NCBI GenBank assembly: GCA_024640405.1
Contig: JAHEFB010000015.1
Location: 25,622-89,621, forward strand
Source: Alphaproteobacteria bacterium
Lineage (GTDB): Bacteria > Pseudomonadota > Alphaproteobacteria > Rhizobiales > Aestuariivirgaceae
Direction of reading: 5' to 3'
DNA length: 64,000 bases
Of this stretch, positions 35,632 through 44,689 are shown in pieces. Position 1 is the stretch's first letter, and each line of letters opens with the position of its first letter. A program made the translations under genes and the position numbers. The notes beneath the pieces were generated by a model. It was not told the origin of the DNA, made no database searches, and was given only the letters and a program-made list of their open reading frames with translations.

Positions 35632-37666
35632 TACGACCGTTTTCGGACTCTATCTGAACAAGTCGCTCTCGAGCATAATCCGGCAACACAACATCATACT
35701 TTTCCAATCCGCGCAGGAATGGTTGCCAGAACCCGTCTCCTCTGCGCCATTGGGCTTCTACCTGGAAGAGCTCTTCATAACGCCCGGGGTGCTTTTTGAG
35801 CAAGATCGCATCAGCCTGGAAGAGCAGGTCGCGTTCTTCGGTCGACTCACGGGAAAGGCTGCGTTGCCACGGGGGATGATAGACATACGCTTCATCGGAG
35901 AACATTACGTTTCCGATCTCCTGAAGGCGCCAACCCAGGTCCGTATCGTAGCGGAACTGGTCTTCGTCAAACGCCATGTCAAAGCCACCGATTTGATGAA
36001 AGGCCTCGCTGGTCACAAACATATTGCAACTCATGAATCCGATGCCTTCAACGCCATAATTATGGACGGACCTCCAGTCAGGATCATGCATGTAGTCAGA
36101 AAAACAGCGTCCCTCCACACCAACAATGTCCGGATTTTCGAAACAGGCCCGCGCATAAGATAGCCAGGTGTCCGGCGGTTCGCAGTCGTCATCGGTGCAA
36201 ACGATGATCTGACCTCTCGCAACGCTGGCCCCCAGATTGCGGGCATGAACCTGACTTCGAACCGGGCTGTGCACAACCGTGAGGTCAATGGCGCTGTCAC
36301 TGCTGGAGAAAGCGACGGTGCTCTGGTCCACAACGATAATCTCAAAGTCGTCATCGCGCTGCTGGGCCAGCAGATCAAGCAATCGGCGGAGTTTTTCCGG
36401 TCTGTCCAGCGTGGGGACTACGATCGAGAAATATGGCGCCGGTCGGGACTTTGTCCTGTGATGATTGGTCAGCGTGTAACCCAGCCCGGACGAAATGTTT
36501 TCCCAATTGAATTGATGTTCGACGACACGGAGGTTTTGACGGGCATCTGCACTGCGTTTGTCACTGTCTTCAACCAGCTCACCAATTTGCGAAATGAAGT
36601 CGCTGGCGGTCCGCGCGATTGAAAAACACGCACCATCAATACCCCTTGCCCCGAAAGGAGATGTCACAATGGCGAGCCCCGCGGACATGTAGTCGAACAT
36701 CTTTATGTTCGTCCCGGATCCTGAGAACATCGGGTTTATCCCAATATCGGCGGCCTGTAGCCAATTGAGCAATTCGCTTTCTTCCACACCGCCGGTAATG
36801 TGCACATTCTTTGGCAACTTTCCGCGGGTGCCAAGTGCCGAGCCGACGCCGCCAACAATTGCGAAATTTACATGCTCGCAAGCAGGAGCAATCTCGTCGC
36901 AGATAAATTCAGCCGCTTCGATGTTCGGCGGGTATGAGCCACCTATGAAAAGAGCGACAGGCGAAGGGGGAAACGGCTTCCCACCTTTGCCGGCCGTTTT
37001 CGTGACAGGCACCGCAGACAAAACGTCCTTTTGTGATACGCCGTTTGGCGAAACCCGCATTTTCGAGAACGGCACTTCGAATATTTCCGCAAATGACTGA
37101 AGATCCTGATGCGAACATGTGATTATGAGGTCGGCATACTCGCACAGTGCCCGCTCCGTTTTCTCTACCATTCCCGAGATCAACCGGGCAGATTCTGAAT
37201 CACCCAATAGATGGGGCTTCAACAGCGTCTCGACATTGTGTGCGTCATACACCACAAGCTGCCGCTGACGATCCAGCACGCCCTCCATGACCGAGTAAAC
37301 CCATGGATGGGAAAACACCACAACGTCAGATCTGATGGCCTCTTCCCGGGCAAACTCGCAGTACTCCGGAGACAGCTTTCCCAGCATGGGAAATGATGAA
37401 TCCACGACATCATAAGTCCCGGTATTCGACTGCAGAACAGCAACAGCATCCAGGTGGCGACGGCTGAACGGAATAGTGATCTCTTCCAGGCTTTTCCCGT
37501 GACGAAAGCGTCTGAATTCTGGCCCCGGCCAGTGATACGCCCCCACATATTTCACCTCGATGTCCGGGCCAAGCGACTGGTACAAGCCCTTGAGGCGAAG
37601 CCTGCTGCCGCCGTGCGGCGGGTCGATCGGCTCAATATCCAGGACGCATACTTGCAGTTTTTTCAT
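35621..37666 (-). CDS. Two-domain glycosyltransferase: GT4-like plus GT2
   Basis: 681 residues from ATG 37666, which overlaps the upstream stop in an ATGA; the longer frame to 37711 would intrude into that gene. Residues about 1-390 form a GT-B enzyme (DIEPIDPPHGGSRLRLKG, ALFIGGSYPPNIEAAEFICD, GSGTNIKMFDYMSAGLAIVT). Residues about 415-640 form a GT-A family 2 domain (FSIVVPTLDRPEKLRRLLD, IIVCTDDDCEPPDTWL with the DDD metal motif, and EDQFRYDTDLGWRLQE). Both active sites look intact, so one polypeptide may add two sugars in sequence. It is the second gene of the operon. Confidence 0.88.
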   Translation of the reverse strand: MKKLQVCVLDIEPIDPPHGGSRLRLKGLYQSLGPDIEVKYVGAYHWPGPEFRRFRHGKSLEEITIPFSRRHLDAVAVLQSNTGTYDVVDSSFPMLGKLSPEYCEFAREEAIRSDVVVFSHPWVYSVMEGVLDRQRQLVVYDAHNVETLLKPHLLGDSESARLISGMVEKTERALCEYADLIITCSHQDLQSFAEIFEVPFSKMRVSPNGVSQKDVLSAVPVTKTAGKGGKPFPPSPVALFIGGSYPPNIEAAEFICDEIAPACEHVNFAIVGGVGSALGTRGKLPKNVHITGGVEESELLNWLQAADIGINPMFSGSGTNIKMFDYMSAGLAIVTSPFGARGIDGACFSIARTASDFISQIGELVEDSDKRSADARQNLRVVEHQFNWENISSGLGYTLTNHHRTKSRPAPYFSIVVPTLDRPEKLRRLLDLLAQQRDDDFEIIVVDQSTVAFSSSDSAIDLTVVHSPVRSQVHARNLGASVARGQIIVCTDDDCEPPDTWLSYARACFENPDIVGVEGRCFSDYMHDPDWRSVHNYGVEGIGFMSCNMFVTSEAFHQIGGFDMAFDEDQFRYDTDLGWRLQEIGNVMFSDEAYVYHPPWQRSLSRESTEERDLLFQADAILLKKHPGRYEELFQVEAQWRRGDGFWQPFLRGLEKYDVVLPDYARERLVQIESENGRNED

Positions 37667-38718
37667 GCAGGTCCATCGTCCAGGTTCAGCGAATGCACCA
37701 GTGTGGAGCACACGCTATCCCAGCCTATTTGTTCTGCAAACTGCTTTCCCTCGGCTCCCATCTGTTTGGCTTTGGTTGCGTTCTCGAATAGCCAGTCCAG
37801 ACGCTCGGCGATGGTTGCCGGGTCTGGAGGGCAAACGAAACCATTGAGCCTGTCCCTGACAATGCGGGCAGGCTCTCCGGAGTCGCTGCAAGTCACCACG
37901 GGTTTGCCATTCAGGAAAGCTTCGATGGTTATCAAGCCATAATCTTCCCGTATGGGACTGAAAGCCACAGCCAGTGCGCCTGCATACAAGTCGGCCAGGG
38001 TTGCATCGCTAACGTGTCCGAGGAATGTAACGTTGGCCATATCAGCCGCGAGCGATTTTAGTCGTTCCTCATCCTCGCCGGCACCACTGACGATCAGCTC
38101 GATATCGTTGCGGAAATGCCGGGACGCCTCTAGCACCAAATCGACCCGCTTCCAGCGATGTAAGCGTCCGGGCATCAAGACGTAATTGCCTTTGCGCAGG
38201 TCGGGCTGCCCAGCCTGTCTGGTCGGCTGGTTTGTCGGATGGTAAAGAACTTTTGACGCGATACCGTTGTAGATTTGCAATCGCTGTTTCACTTCCCCGC
38301 CCACAACAAAGACATCTCGGATTGCGGATCGTGACAACGCCGCCGTATCAAGGCGGTGAACCAGCTCTCGTTGCGCAATCAGGTCGGCAGAGGGGTGCGA
38401 GAATGTTTCGTCAAACATATCGTAATAAGTACGAATGGTGTGCAGCAGATATACCGCATGATTGCGATGACGGGCTGCGAAACTCGGTGCCTTTGTTGAG
38501 ATCACCCCGTCATAGATGCTCAGGTCCAGATCGTAAAAGCTCAAATACGAGCGCAATATATCGTCAAAGCCGGAAATTTCAGCGGTAACATCAATACAAT
38601 CGGTTTTGATTCCCGCGCTGTTGAGCGCTGCTGTGAGGCCATCATAAAATCGCTCCGCGCCACCAACTTCGCCGGTCGGAGATTTTACTGTCAAAAGTGC
38701 GACTCTAGGAGACATCAC
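37663..38718 (-). CDS. Glycosyltransferase family 4
   Basis: 351 residues. GT-B fold with an N-terminal acceptor domain (TGEVGGAERFYDGLTAALN) and a standard GT4 donor domain: MPGRLHRWKRVDLVLEA, VSGAGEDEERLKSLAA, FLGHVSDATLADLYAGA and the EX7E region SPIREDYGLITIEAFLNGKP. Start is GTG 38718 or ATG 38715, with GGAGA upstream. It is the first gene of the operon and its stop overlaps the next start by four bases. Surface-glycan assembly is the likely role. Confidence 0.9.
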   Translation of the reverse strand: MMSPRVALLTVKSPTGEVGGAERFYDGLTAALNSAGIKTDCIDVTAEISGFDDILRSYLSFYDLDLSIYDGVISTKAPSFAARHRNHAVYLLHTIRTYYDMFDETFSHPSADLIAQRELVHRLDTAALSRSAIRDVFVVGGEVKQRLQIYNGIASKVLYHPTNQPTRQAGQPDLRKGNYVLMPGRLHRWKRVDLVLEASRHFRNDIELIVSGAGEDEERLKSLAADMANVTFLGHVSDATLADLYAGALAVAFSPIREDYGLITIEAFLNGKPVVTCSDSGEPARIVRDRLNGFVCPPDPATIAERLDWLFENATKAKQMGAEGKQFAEQIGWDSVCSTLVHSLNLDDGPA

Positions 38719-39252
38719 CAGCTTCTATCTCCATACGGCTTCATATCGTCAACATTGGTTGACGTGAGATGCGTTCCCGTCGGCAAACGAGGTTAGCATT
38801 ATTTGGTGCCTTGATCACAGAAATCACTGCGCCGAGATTTGTGTAGCGTCCCTGGCTGCTGATCCTGCGGCGGCCGGCTTGGAACTACTGGGTTTCGACA
38901 CCCGGTAGGAATCCAGTTCTTCGCGAATGCAGCGCATCATTTCATCAAATGTCGGCTCATGGGGGTCTGCTCGCTTCAATATTGCCTCCGATGCGGCAAA
39001 GATCATGTGCCGTCAATCAAATTTGGTTCTGACGTATTGTGTTGCTGGATCATATCCTCACCCGATCGGGGCCGGTGTTTTGTATGATCGATTATGCCGT
39101 CTGACAAAACACAAACTGATTTGTGACCAGGTGTCAATTTTTTCGTTGCCACGTTCAACCCGGGCGTCAACCGTGGGTAGGCAACAGGAGGCGTTCAGGT
39201 GTTCTTGCTGCATCGGGGTGTCGAACGCATGTGTCTTTCCACTTCGATCCGA
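38719..39252. other. Intergenic region upstream of glycosyltransferase operon and XRE gene
   Basis: This 534-bp stretch separates the leftward glycosyltransferase operon from the rightward regulator. It should hold the operon promoter near 38730-38800. TTGACGTGAG near 38758 resembles the start of the regulator leader motif (TTGACGCGAG) but the similarity does not continue. Apart from one doubtful 60-codon frame, I see no gene, tRNA or clear terminator. Confidence 0.45.
38824..39006 (-). CDS. Doubtful small ORF
   Basis: 60 codons. The first half (FDEMMRCIREELDSY) could form an amphipathic helix and the second half is Ser/Ala/Lys-rich. There is only a weak possible ribosome site before ATG 39006 and no family is recognised. 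It is oriented like the glycosyltransferase operon but lies about 105 bp upstream of it. It could be a leader peptide or a chance frame. Confidence 0.3.
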   Translation of the reverse strand: MIFAASEAILKRADPHEPTFDEMMRCIREELDSYRVSKPSSSKPAAAGSAARDATQISAQ

Positions 39253-39353
39253 TTGACGCGAGTTTATGCTGAAAGCGCAAAAATCCGCTTAAGAACCTGA
39301 CGGGTTTGAGGTAACCTGCAAGACAACAATTGATTTTAACATGGCTGATCAGC
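39253..39353 (+). promoter_or_regulatory. Copy B of conserved leader, upstream of intact XRE gene
   Basis: Same element as at 33587-33687, here in front of the intact regulator. It begins TTGACG, a good -35 hexamer, but no clear -10 follows at 16-18 bp. The conserved block TTGACGCGAGTTTATGCT plus CGCTTAAGAAC (the latter with a CTTAAG palindrome) may be the binding site through which the regulator controls its own gene. Conservation between copies supports function; the binding claim is inference. Confidence 0.6.
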
Positions 39354-40163
39354 ATGGACATTGCTCGCAATTTGAAGCTGTTGTGCAGTTTCGAGAAGTC
39401 GATTTCGCAGATATGCCGCGCAATCGGCATCAATCGTCAGCAATTCAGCAAGTATCTGTCGGGTGCTTCACAGCCGTCGGCGTACAATTTGAACAAGATT
39501 TGCGATCATTTCGCTATTCGTCCCGCAGACCTGTTCCTGCCCGCAGACGAATTTGCCGACCGCATGGAGTATCGTGCAGGTCGCAGCCCTCGTGATTCAG
39601 CCCCGGCGTCAAGTCAGGTGTTCAGGCGCGCGTTCCCTGGCGACCGAAAAGCCCTGGCTCGTTATCTCGGATACTACGTAACCCATTGCCATTCGTTCAG
39701 TTGGGACGGCCTTGTTCTTCGCGCAATCACCCGGATTTACGAGCGAGACGGGCTGGTGTGTTCCAAAACCATCGAACGCACCCATGATCCGGAAGAGGGT
39801 GCTCTTTACCTGTCGAAATACGACGGGCAGGTATCCATGTTGGGCAATCGGATTTTTGTGGTTGAGTATCAGGGTCTGGCACATGATGCGATTGTGGAGT
39901 CAGTGCTTTATCCCTCTGCCCGCAGTCAGGTAACCATGCTTCGCGGTGTCACATTTGGCCTGTCCAGCAAGCAGCGTCATCCGTATGTCTCGCGCAGTGT
40001 GTGGAAGTACATTGGCAGCAATATCGATATCAGGACTGCCCTGAAATCAACCGGGCTCTTTGCGCTGGACAGCGGTCGTATCGATCCGAAAGTATTGCGT
40101 ATTCTGGGTAGCAGACCGTTTCCTAACGAGCTTCTGCACTATGATCTTGAGCCGCATAATTAG
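39354..40163 (+). CDS. XRE-type HTH regulator with unknown C-terminal domain
   Basis: 269 residues from ATG 39354 (MDIARNLKLLC), chosen because the truncated copy elsewhere shares this start and its 101-bp leader; an in-frame ATG at 39330 is not shared. A cro/C1-type helix-turn-helix covers about residues 1-65 (SISQICRAIGINRQQFSKYLSG is the HTH, followed by PSAYNLNKICDHF). Residues about 95-260 are a separate domain I do not recognise, with GYYVTHCHSFSWDGLVLRAI and VEYQGLAHDAIVESVLYPS stretches, possibly effector binding. It borders the glycosyltransferase operon and may control it. Confidence 0.82.
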   Translation: MDIARNLKLLCSFEKSISQICRAIGINRQQFSKYLSGASQPSAYNLNKICDHFAIRPADLFLPADEFADRMEYRAGRSPRDSAPASSQVFRRAFPGDRKALARYLGYYVTHCHSFSWDGLVLRAITRIYERDGLVCSKTIERTHDPEEGALYLSKYDGQVSMLGNRIFVVEYQGLAHDAIVESVLYPSARSQVTMLRGVTFGLSSKQRHPYVSRSVWKYIGSNIDIRTALKSTGLFALDSGRIDPKVLRILGSRPFPNELLHYDLEPHN

Positions 40164-40187
40164 AGTAATTATCGATGTTTGTGTTAG

Positions 40188-40205
40188 GGTGCAATTTTTT
40201 GCGCC
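40188..40205. terminator. Weak hairpin after the XRE gene
   Basis: GGTGCAA and TTGCGCC pair (one G-T wobble) around TTTT, 25 bases after the regulator stop and 45 bases before the convergent LysR stop. There is no T-run behind the stem. Possible transcript end only. Confidence 0.3.
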
Positions 40206-40249
40206 AAACCTTGTGTCGAATAAATACTAATGTGGAAAATGAAGGGCGC

Positions 40250-41155
40250 TCAATTTCCGGTCAGTGTCAAAATCCAGTCGCGAACCTGTTTGGCTTGCGG
40301 GGTCAGGGGTCTGTCCCTAGACCATACCAGATAAAATCCCAATCCGGTTTTCCATGACCAGTCTTCACGGGCGGCCAGCAGGCCTTGCGACAACAGCGGT
40401 TGTGTCAGGTGTTGCCAGCCAAATGCGAACCCTTCACTGGCAATCGCTGCTTGCAGCACCAGTGCGTAGTCATTCAGCCGCAAACCTGCAGTGGGCTCGC
40501 AGTTGGGCACGCCCTGATGGGCGAACCATTGTTTCCACGATGGCCTGTCGCGAATGGGTTCTTCCAGGTGGATCAACCGTTCATGCTGAAGGTTGGGAAC
40601 CGACTTCAGATTGACCGCTGCTGCCATGACGCGGGGACTTGCGATGGGGTATATGACTTCCCTGGCAAGCAAGACAGAATGACAGTCGCTCCAGGTACCA
40701 TCCCCGCGCCTGACCGCAAGGTCTATGTTTTCCGCATCTATGTTCGGTTCGCGATCACTGCTCTGCAGGCGCAGGTCAGTGTCTGGATAAACCTCATGCA
40801 GCTGTTTCAGTTTTGGCATCATCCAGTAGAAATTGAATGCCGAAGAAGCGTTCAGTGTGACCTGATCGCTTTGGCCGAGTATTTGAACCGAGCGGGCTGC
40901 CACCAACAGGTTTTCGAGTACACTGGAAACATCAGCAAACAGTCGCCGGCCGGCGGTGGTCAGCGTTACCTTCTTGTGGTTGCGTTGGAACAACATCGCG
41001 CCGAGTGAGGCTTCCAACTGCTTGATTGAAGCGCTCACGGCTGGCTGCTGCACATTCAGTTCCTCGGCAGCACGGGTGAACGATCCGTGCCGCGCAGCAG
41101 CTTCAAACACTATCAGGTGTCGCGGTGAACTGAGCAGTTTCCAGAGTTTTTGCAT
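40250..41155 (-). CDS. LysR family transcriptional regulator, GcvA-like
   Basis: 301 residues. The N-terminal winged HTH has FEAAARHGSFTRAAEELNVQQPAVSASIKQLE (about residues 18-50; quoted in part FTRAAEELNVQQPAVS). The effector domain contains the GcvA-type stretch DLAVRRGDGTW and LLAREVIYPIASPR. It is divergent from the first MttB-family gene with 91 bp between starts, the usual LysR-target geometry, so it probably controls the MttB-VOC-MFS genes with a co-inducer related to their substrate. No clear ribosome site precedes ATG 41155. Confidence 0.92.
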   Translation of the reverse strand: MQKLWKLLSSPRHLIVFEAAARHGSFTRAAEELNVQQPAVSASIKQLEASLGAMLFQRNHKKVTLTTAGRRLFADVSSVLENLLVAARSVQILGQSDQVTLNASSAFNFYWMMPKLKQLHEVYPDTDLRLQSSDREPNIDAENIDLAVRRGDGTWSDCHSVLLAREVIYPIASPRVMAAAVNLKSVPNLQHERLIHLEEPIRDRPSWKQWFAHQGVPNCEPTAGLRLNDYALVLQAAIASEGFAFGWQHLTQPLLSQGLLAAREDWSWKTGLGFYLVWSRDRPLTPQAKQVRDWILTLTGN

Positions 41156-41246
41156 AAGTTGAAATTATCCAACTGATCAGATTTATCAAGCATTACACCG
41201 GTTATTCAGTGAGGTAGAGTGGTTTTGCATACTTGGAGGCAATCCC

Positions 41247-42767
41247 ATGGCTCGTCGAAATCGTGTCTCGCGTGGCAGGCAATCAGCACAAAAGGGTGTT
41301 CCGGCATCTCCCTATATTCGCCGCACAATGCCGTTTTTTGATGTGCTGGACGAAGACGCGCTGGTCAAACTGGAGGCCCAGGTCGACTGGATAATTCAGG
41401 ATGTGGGACTGGCATTCAGGGACGATCCCGAAGCGCTTCGCATCTGGAAGAAGGCAGGTGCGAAAGTGAACGGAGATATCATCCGCGCGCCTGCAGACTG
41501 GGTGCGTTCGCTTTGTACCACGGCACCGGCACAATTCACGCAGCTGGCCCGCAACCCGGACCGCTCGGTGGTCATTGGCGGCACCAACCAGGTATTTGCG
41601 CCAATTTACGGAGCGCCTTTCGTGCGGGACCTGCACGGCGGGCGCCGATATGGTGACATCGAGAGTTTTCGCAAGCTTGTAAAACTCAGCTACATGCATC
41701 CGAACCTGCATCATGGCGGATTTGTAACCTGTGAACCCTGCGATGTGCCGGTTTCCAAGCGGCATTTCGACATGCTGCTTGCCCACATGACGCTGAGCGA
41801 CAAGCCGCATCTCGGCGCGATCACCGAAATGTCGCGCGCGCGCGACAGTGTCGACATGGCGGAAATTGTCTTCGGCAAGGACGTGATGGATGAAAACTGC
41901 GTCATCATGGGCAACGTAAACACCAATTCACCCTTGCTGGTCGACAAGGTCGTCACCGAGGCAATCCGGGTTTATTGCGGTCGCGGGCAGGGCATTGTCG
42001 TCGTCCCCTTCATTCTCAGCGGCGCGATGGGGCCCGTATCCACTGCTGCGTCGGTGACCCAGGCGATGGCCGAGGCAATCATGGTTTGCGCGTTTAGTCA
42101 GCTGGTCAAACCGGGCGCGCCTTTCGTGCTCGGAAACTTCCTGTCATCGATGTCGTTGAAATCCGGTGCGCCGACTTTCGGCATGCCGGAGCCGGTCATC
42201 AGCAATTACGTCGTTGGCCAGATGGCGCGCAGAATTGGATTGCCGTTGCGCTGTGGCGGGTCCCTGACAGCGTCCAAGATCGAGGATGCACAGGCGGCAT
42301 ATGAGTCGGCCGATTCCATGCACTCGACCATGTTGGCCGGCGCCAATTATGTGCTGCACGCAGCGGGCTGGCTGGAAGGAGGTCTGTGTACCGGCTTTGA
42401 AAAACTGGTCATGGATGCAGACCGCCTGGGCAGTTACCAGAAGATACTGGATGCAGGGCTCGATACCAGTGAGGAGGCCTTTGCCAGAGACGCCTATGGC
42501 GAAGTGGCGCCCGGAGGGCATTTTCTTGGTTGCGCCCACACCATGCGGAACTACCAGACGGCCTTTTACGAACCGCAGCTGTCGGATAGTGAGAACGTGG
42601 AAAGTTGGGAAGAAGCAGGTTCCAGCGATATGAGGGTGCGTGCGTATGATCGATGGAACGACATGCTGCGGCAATACCAGGCTCCGCCGATCGATGCCGG
42701 CGTCAGGGAGGAACTGGACGCCTATGTTGCCAGACGCAAGGAACAGATACCCGATGCGTGGTATTGA
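41247..42767 (+). CDS. MttB-family (trimethylamine methyltransferase-like) protein, non-pyrrolysine
   Basis: 506 residues of the COG5598 family. A strong GGAGG precedes ATG 41247. The frame has no internal TAG, so unlike true MttB it needs no pyrrolysine; the matching region reads RCGGSLTASKIEDAQAAYES (about residues 330-350). Known non-pyrrolysine members (MtgB, MtpB, MtcB) demethylate glycine betaine, proline betaine or carnitine by passing a methyl group to a corrinoid protein. No corrinoid-protein gene is in the window. It is divergent from a LysR gene and followed by VOC and MFS genes. Similar in plan to the protein at 50488. Substrate unknown. Confidence 0.88.
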   Translation: MARRNRVSRGRQSAQKGVPASPYIRRTMPFFDVLDEDALVKLEAQVDWIIQDVGLAFRDDPEALRIWKKAGAKVNGDIIRAPADWVRSLCTTAPAQFTQLARNPDRSVVIGGTNQVFAPIYGAPFVRDLHGGRRYGDIESFRKLVKLSYMHPNLHHGGFVTCEPCDVPVSKRHFDMLLAHMTLSDKPHLGAITEMSRARDSVDMAEIVFGKDVMDENCVIMGNVNTNSPLLVDKVVTEAIRVYCGRGQGIVVVPFILSGAMGPVSTAASVTQAMAEAIMVCAFSQLVKPGAPFVLGNFLSSMSLKSGAPTFGMPEPVISNYVVGQMARRIGLPLRCGGSLTASKIEDAQAAYESADSMHSTMLAGANYVLHAAGWLEGGLCTGFEKLVMDADRLGSYQKILDAGLDTSEEAFARDAYGEVAPGGHFLGCAHTMRNYQTAFYEPQLSDSENVESWEEAGSSDMRVRAYDRWNDMLRQYQAPPIDAGVREELDAYVARRKEQIPDAWY

Positions 42768-42856
42768 AAGGAACAGCTGGAACGGCACGAAATGCAACCG
42801 GCTGTGAATGTTCGGTTGCCGGTGTGGTCTGGACTATATGAGAAGTCCCTGTTCAA

Positions 42857-43345
42857 ATGCGGATCAGCCACTCCAACCTGGGAGATATCCGGTTGTCTCG
42901 TCCGCCATTCAAGATCCGTCAGCTGGGTGAAATAGCCATCCGGTGTTTTGACATGGACGCCATGTTCAAGTTTTACCGCGATATTGTCGGCCTGGAAGTG
43001 TTGAGCGACAACCGCGACGCCGGCATCGTGTTCTTTAAGGTTTGCGAGGGCTTCGGTGGTCACACCACAGTTGTGGCACTGTTTCACGCTTCGGCGGGAC
43101 GCCCGGATCTGCATCCGCGAGGCTCACAAGCACCTGAAACCGGTGCCAGATCATCGTTGCATCACCTGGCTTTGACAGTCGCCTATGACGAACAGGAGGC
43201 CATCAAACAGTGGCTGGACGACAATTCGATTAAGTACAAGGTGCAGATCTTCGACTGGATCGGGTGGCAGGGTATTTTCGTCACCGATCCCGACGGCAAC
43301 ACTGTGGAATTCGTGGCGGCGGATAAGTCGCTTCTTTCCGGCTGA
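42857..43345 (+). CDS. VOC (glyoxalase/dioxygenase) superfamily protein
   Basis: 162 residues with two beta-alpha-beta-beta-beta units: LGEIAIRCFDMDAMFKFYRD with VGLEVLSD, then LHHLALTVAYDEQEAIKQWL and VTDPDGNTVEFV. The second-half metal ligands (His in LHHLAL, Glu in NTVEF) are present; the first-half His is replaced by Glu (LGEIAI), which could still bind metal. Reactions in this fold include isomerisation, epimerisation and ring cleavage. It lies 89 bp after the MttB-family gene, with a 7-bp hairpin (42794-42819) in between, and before an MFS gene. Confidence 0.8.
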   Translation: MRISHSNLGDIRLSRPPFKIRQLGEIAIRCFDMDAMFKFYRDIVGLEVLSDNRDAGIVFFKVCEGFGGHTTVVALFHASAGRPDLHPRGSQAPETGARSSLHHLALTVAYDEQEAIKQWLDDNSIKYKVQIFDWIGWQGIFVTDPDGNTVEFVAADKSLLSG

Positions 43346-43443
43346 CAAGTGCTCTGATTGCGACCTGGCAGGGTCGCTCACTGGCTAGACACCAAAAACA
43401 TTCGCGCTTTTTGTAGATTCATATACATGCGGAGATTTGCCTG

Positions 43444-44688
43444 GTGTTTGACCGTTCATTTACGTTGCGGCTGCGCCGCGCACCGGCTGCTGACGTCAAG
43501 CGGTTCGCCATTCTGTCGGCAATTGAGTCGATGGTTCGCGGCATGCTTCTAACTGTCATGCCGCTGTCGGTGTATCGTGTGTTTCCGGATACCGGAACGG
43601 TTTCGCTCATCTATTTCGCAGTCGGATTGATGTCGCTGTTTGCAGCCATGATGCTGCCCCGTCTGGCTCGTTACATTCCCCGGCGATGGATGTTCTCACT
43701 GGGTGCGGGACTGTTTGTGCTGGGCAATGCTCTGGCAATCGCCGGCGGGAAACTGCTGACGTTGGGGCTGCTGTGCAACGCTGTTGCAACCGTAACCGTG
43801 TTCATTTGCCTGAATGCATATGTCCTGGACTACATTGCCAAGGCGGAACTGGGCCGCTCGGAAACGTTGCGCATGTTCTACAGCGCCCTGGCCTGGACGG
43901 TCGGACCCGTAACGGGCGTATGGCTGATGGAGTTCTGGCAGCCGGCGCCGTTTCTGGTTTCCGCTGCAGCTGCCATCGTGCTTCTGGCAGTGTTCTGGAT
44001 AATGCGCCTTGGTGACGGAAAGATCATTGCAAAGGCCCGTACACCTGCTGCAAACCCGCTCTCGTTTGTTGGCCGGTTTTTTGCCCAGCCGCGGCTGATT
44101 GCCGGCTGGCTGTTCGCCGTTATCCGGTCATGCGGCTGGTGGGTTTATGTTGTCTATCTGCCGATTTTTGCGGTGGAGGCAGGTTTGGGTGACAAGATCG
44201 GCGGGACCATGCTGTCGCTGACCAACTGCCTGCTATTTGCAACCCCGCTGATGTTGCGCTGGATGCAGCACCACGGTGTTCGCACGGCTGTGCGCACCGG
44301 TTTTCTTGTGTGCGGCGTCGCCTTTGTTGCAGCCAGTTTTGCTTCCCCGCTGCCATTGCTGGCAATGGGAATCTTGATGATCGGATCATTTTTTCTGATC
44401 CTGCTCGATATAGCAGCCGGCTTGCCGTTCCTTCTCGCGGTGAAACCGTCGGAGCGCACCGAGATGGCAGCGGTGTATTCCAGTTTTCGTGATGTTTCCG
44501 GCATCGCCACGCCTGGGGTCGCCTGGCTGGTGCTGCAGGTACTGCCGCTTGCCGGTGTGTTTGCCGCGATTGGCCTGATGCTGTTCGGAGCATGGGGACT
44601 TGCTGGCCGCCAGCATCCCCAGATTGGCACCCGTGCAAGTGACCGGGTCCGGAAAAGGTTGTCCGTGGCAGGTCAGACGGAGCAGTAG
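43444..44688 (+). CDS. MFS transporter
   Basis: 414 residues with about twelve hydrophobic segments and a loop between segments 2 and 3 (MMLPRLARYIPRRWMFSLG) in the usual place. Start is GTG 43444, with GGAG 9 bases upstream. Substrate is unknown; position behind the MttB-family and VOC genes suggests uptake or export of a related methylated amine. Its stop is one base away from the stop of the convergent amidinotransferase-fold gene, so the transcripts must overlap. Confidence 0.88.
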   Translation: MFDRSFTLRLRRAPAADVKRFAILSAIESMVRGMLLTVMPLSVYRVFPDTGTVSLIYFAVGLMSLFAAMMLPRLARYIPRRWMFSLGAGLFVLGNALAIAGGKLLTLGLLCNAVATVTVFICLNAYVLDYIAKAELGRSETLRMFYSALAWTVGPVTGVWLMEFWQPAPFLVSAAAAIVLLAVFWIMRLGDGKIIAKARTPAANPLSFVGRFFAQPRLIAGWLFAVIRSCGWWVYVVYLPIFAVEAGLGDKIGGTMLSLTNCLLFATPLMLRWMQHHGVRTAVRTGFLVCGVAFVAASFASPLPLLAMGILMIGSFFLILLDIAAGLPFLLAVKPSERTEMAAVYSSFRDVSGIATPGVAWLVLQVLPLAGVFAAIGLMLFGAWGLAGRQHPQIGTRASDRVRKRLSVAGQTEQ

Positions 44689-44689
44689 A

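Noticed and set aside
38758-38775. Third copy of the regulator leader motif
   Set aside because: Only about ten bases (TTGACGTGAG) resemble it and the downstream blocks are absent.
42794-42819. Terminator between the MttB-family and VOC genes
   Set aside because: A 7-bp stem with a 12-base loop but no T-run; noted only as a possible attenuator.
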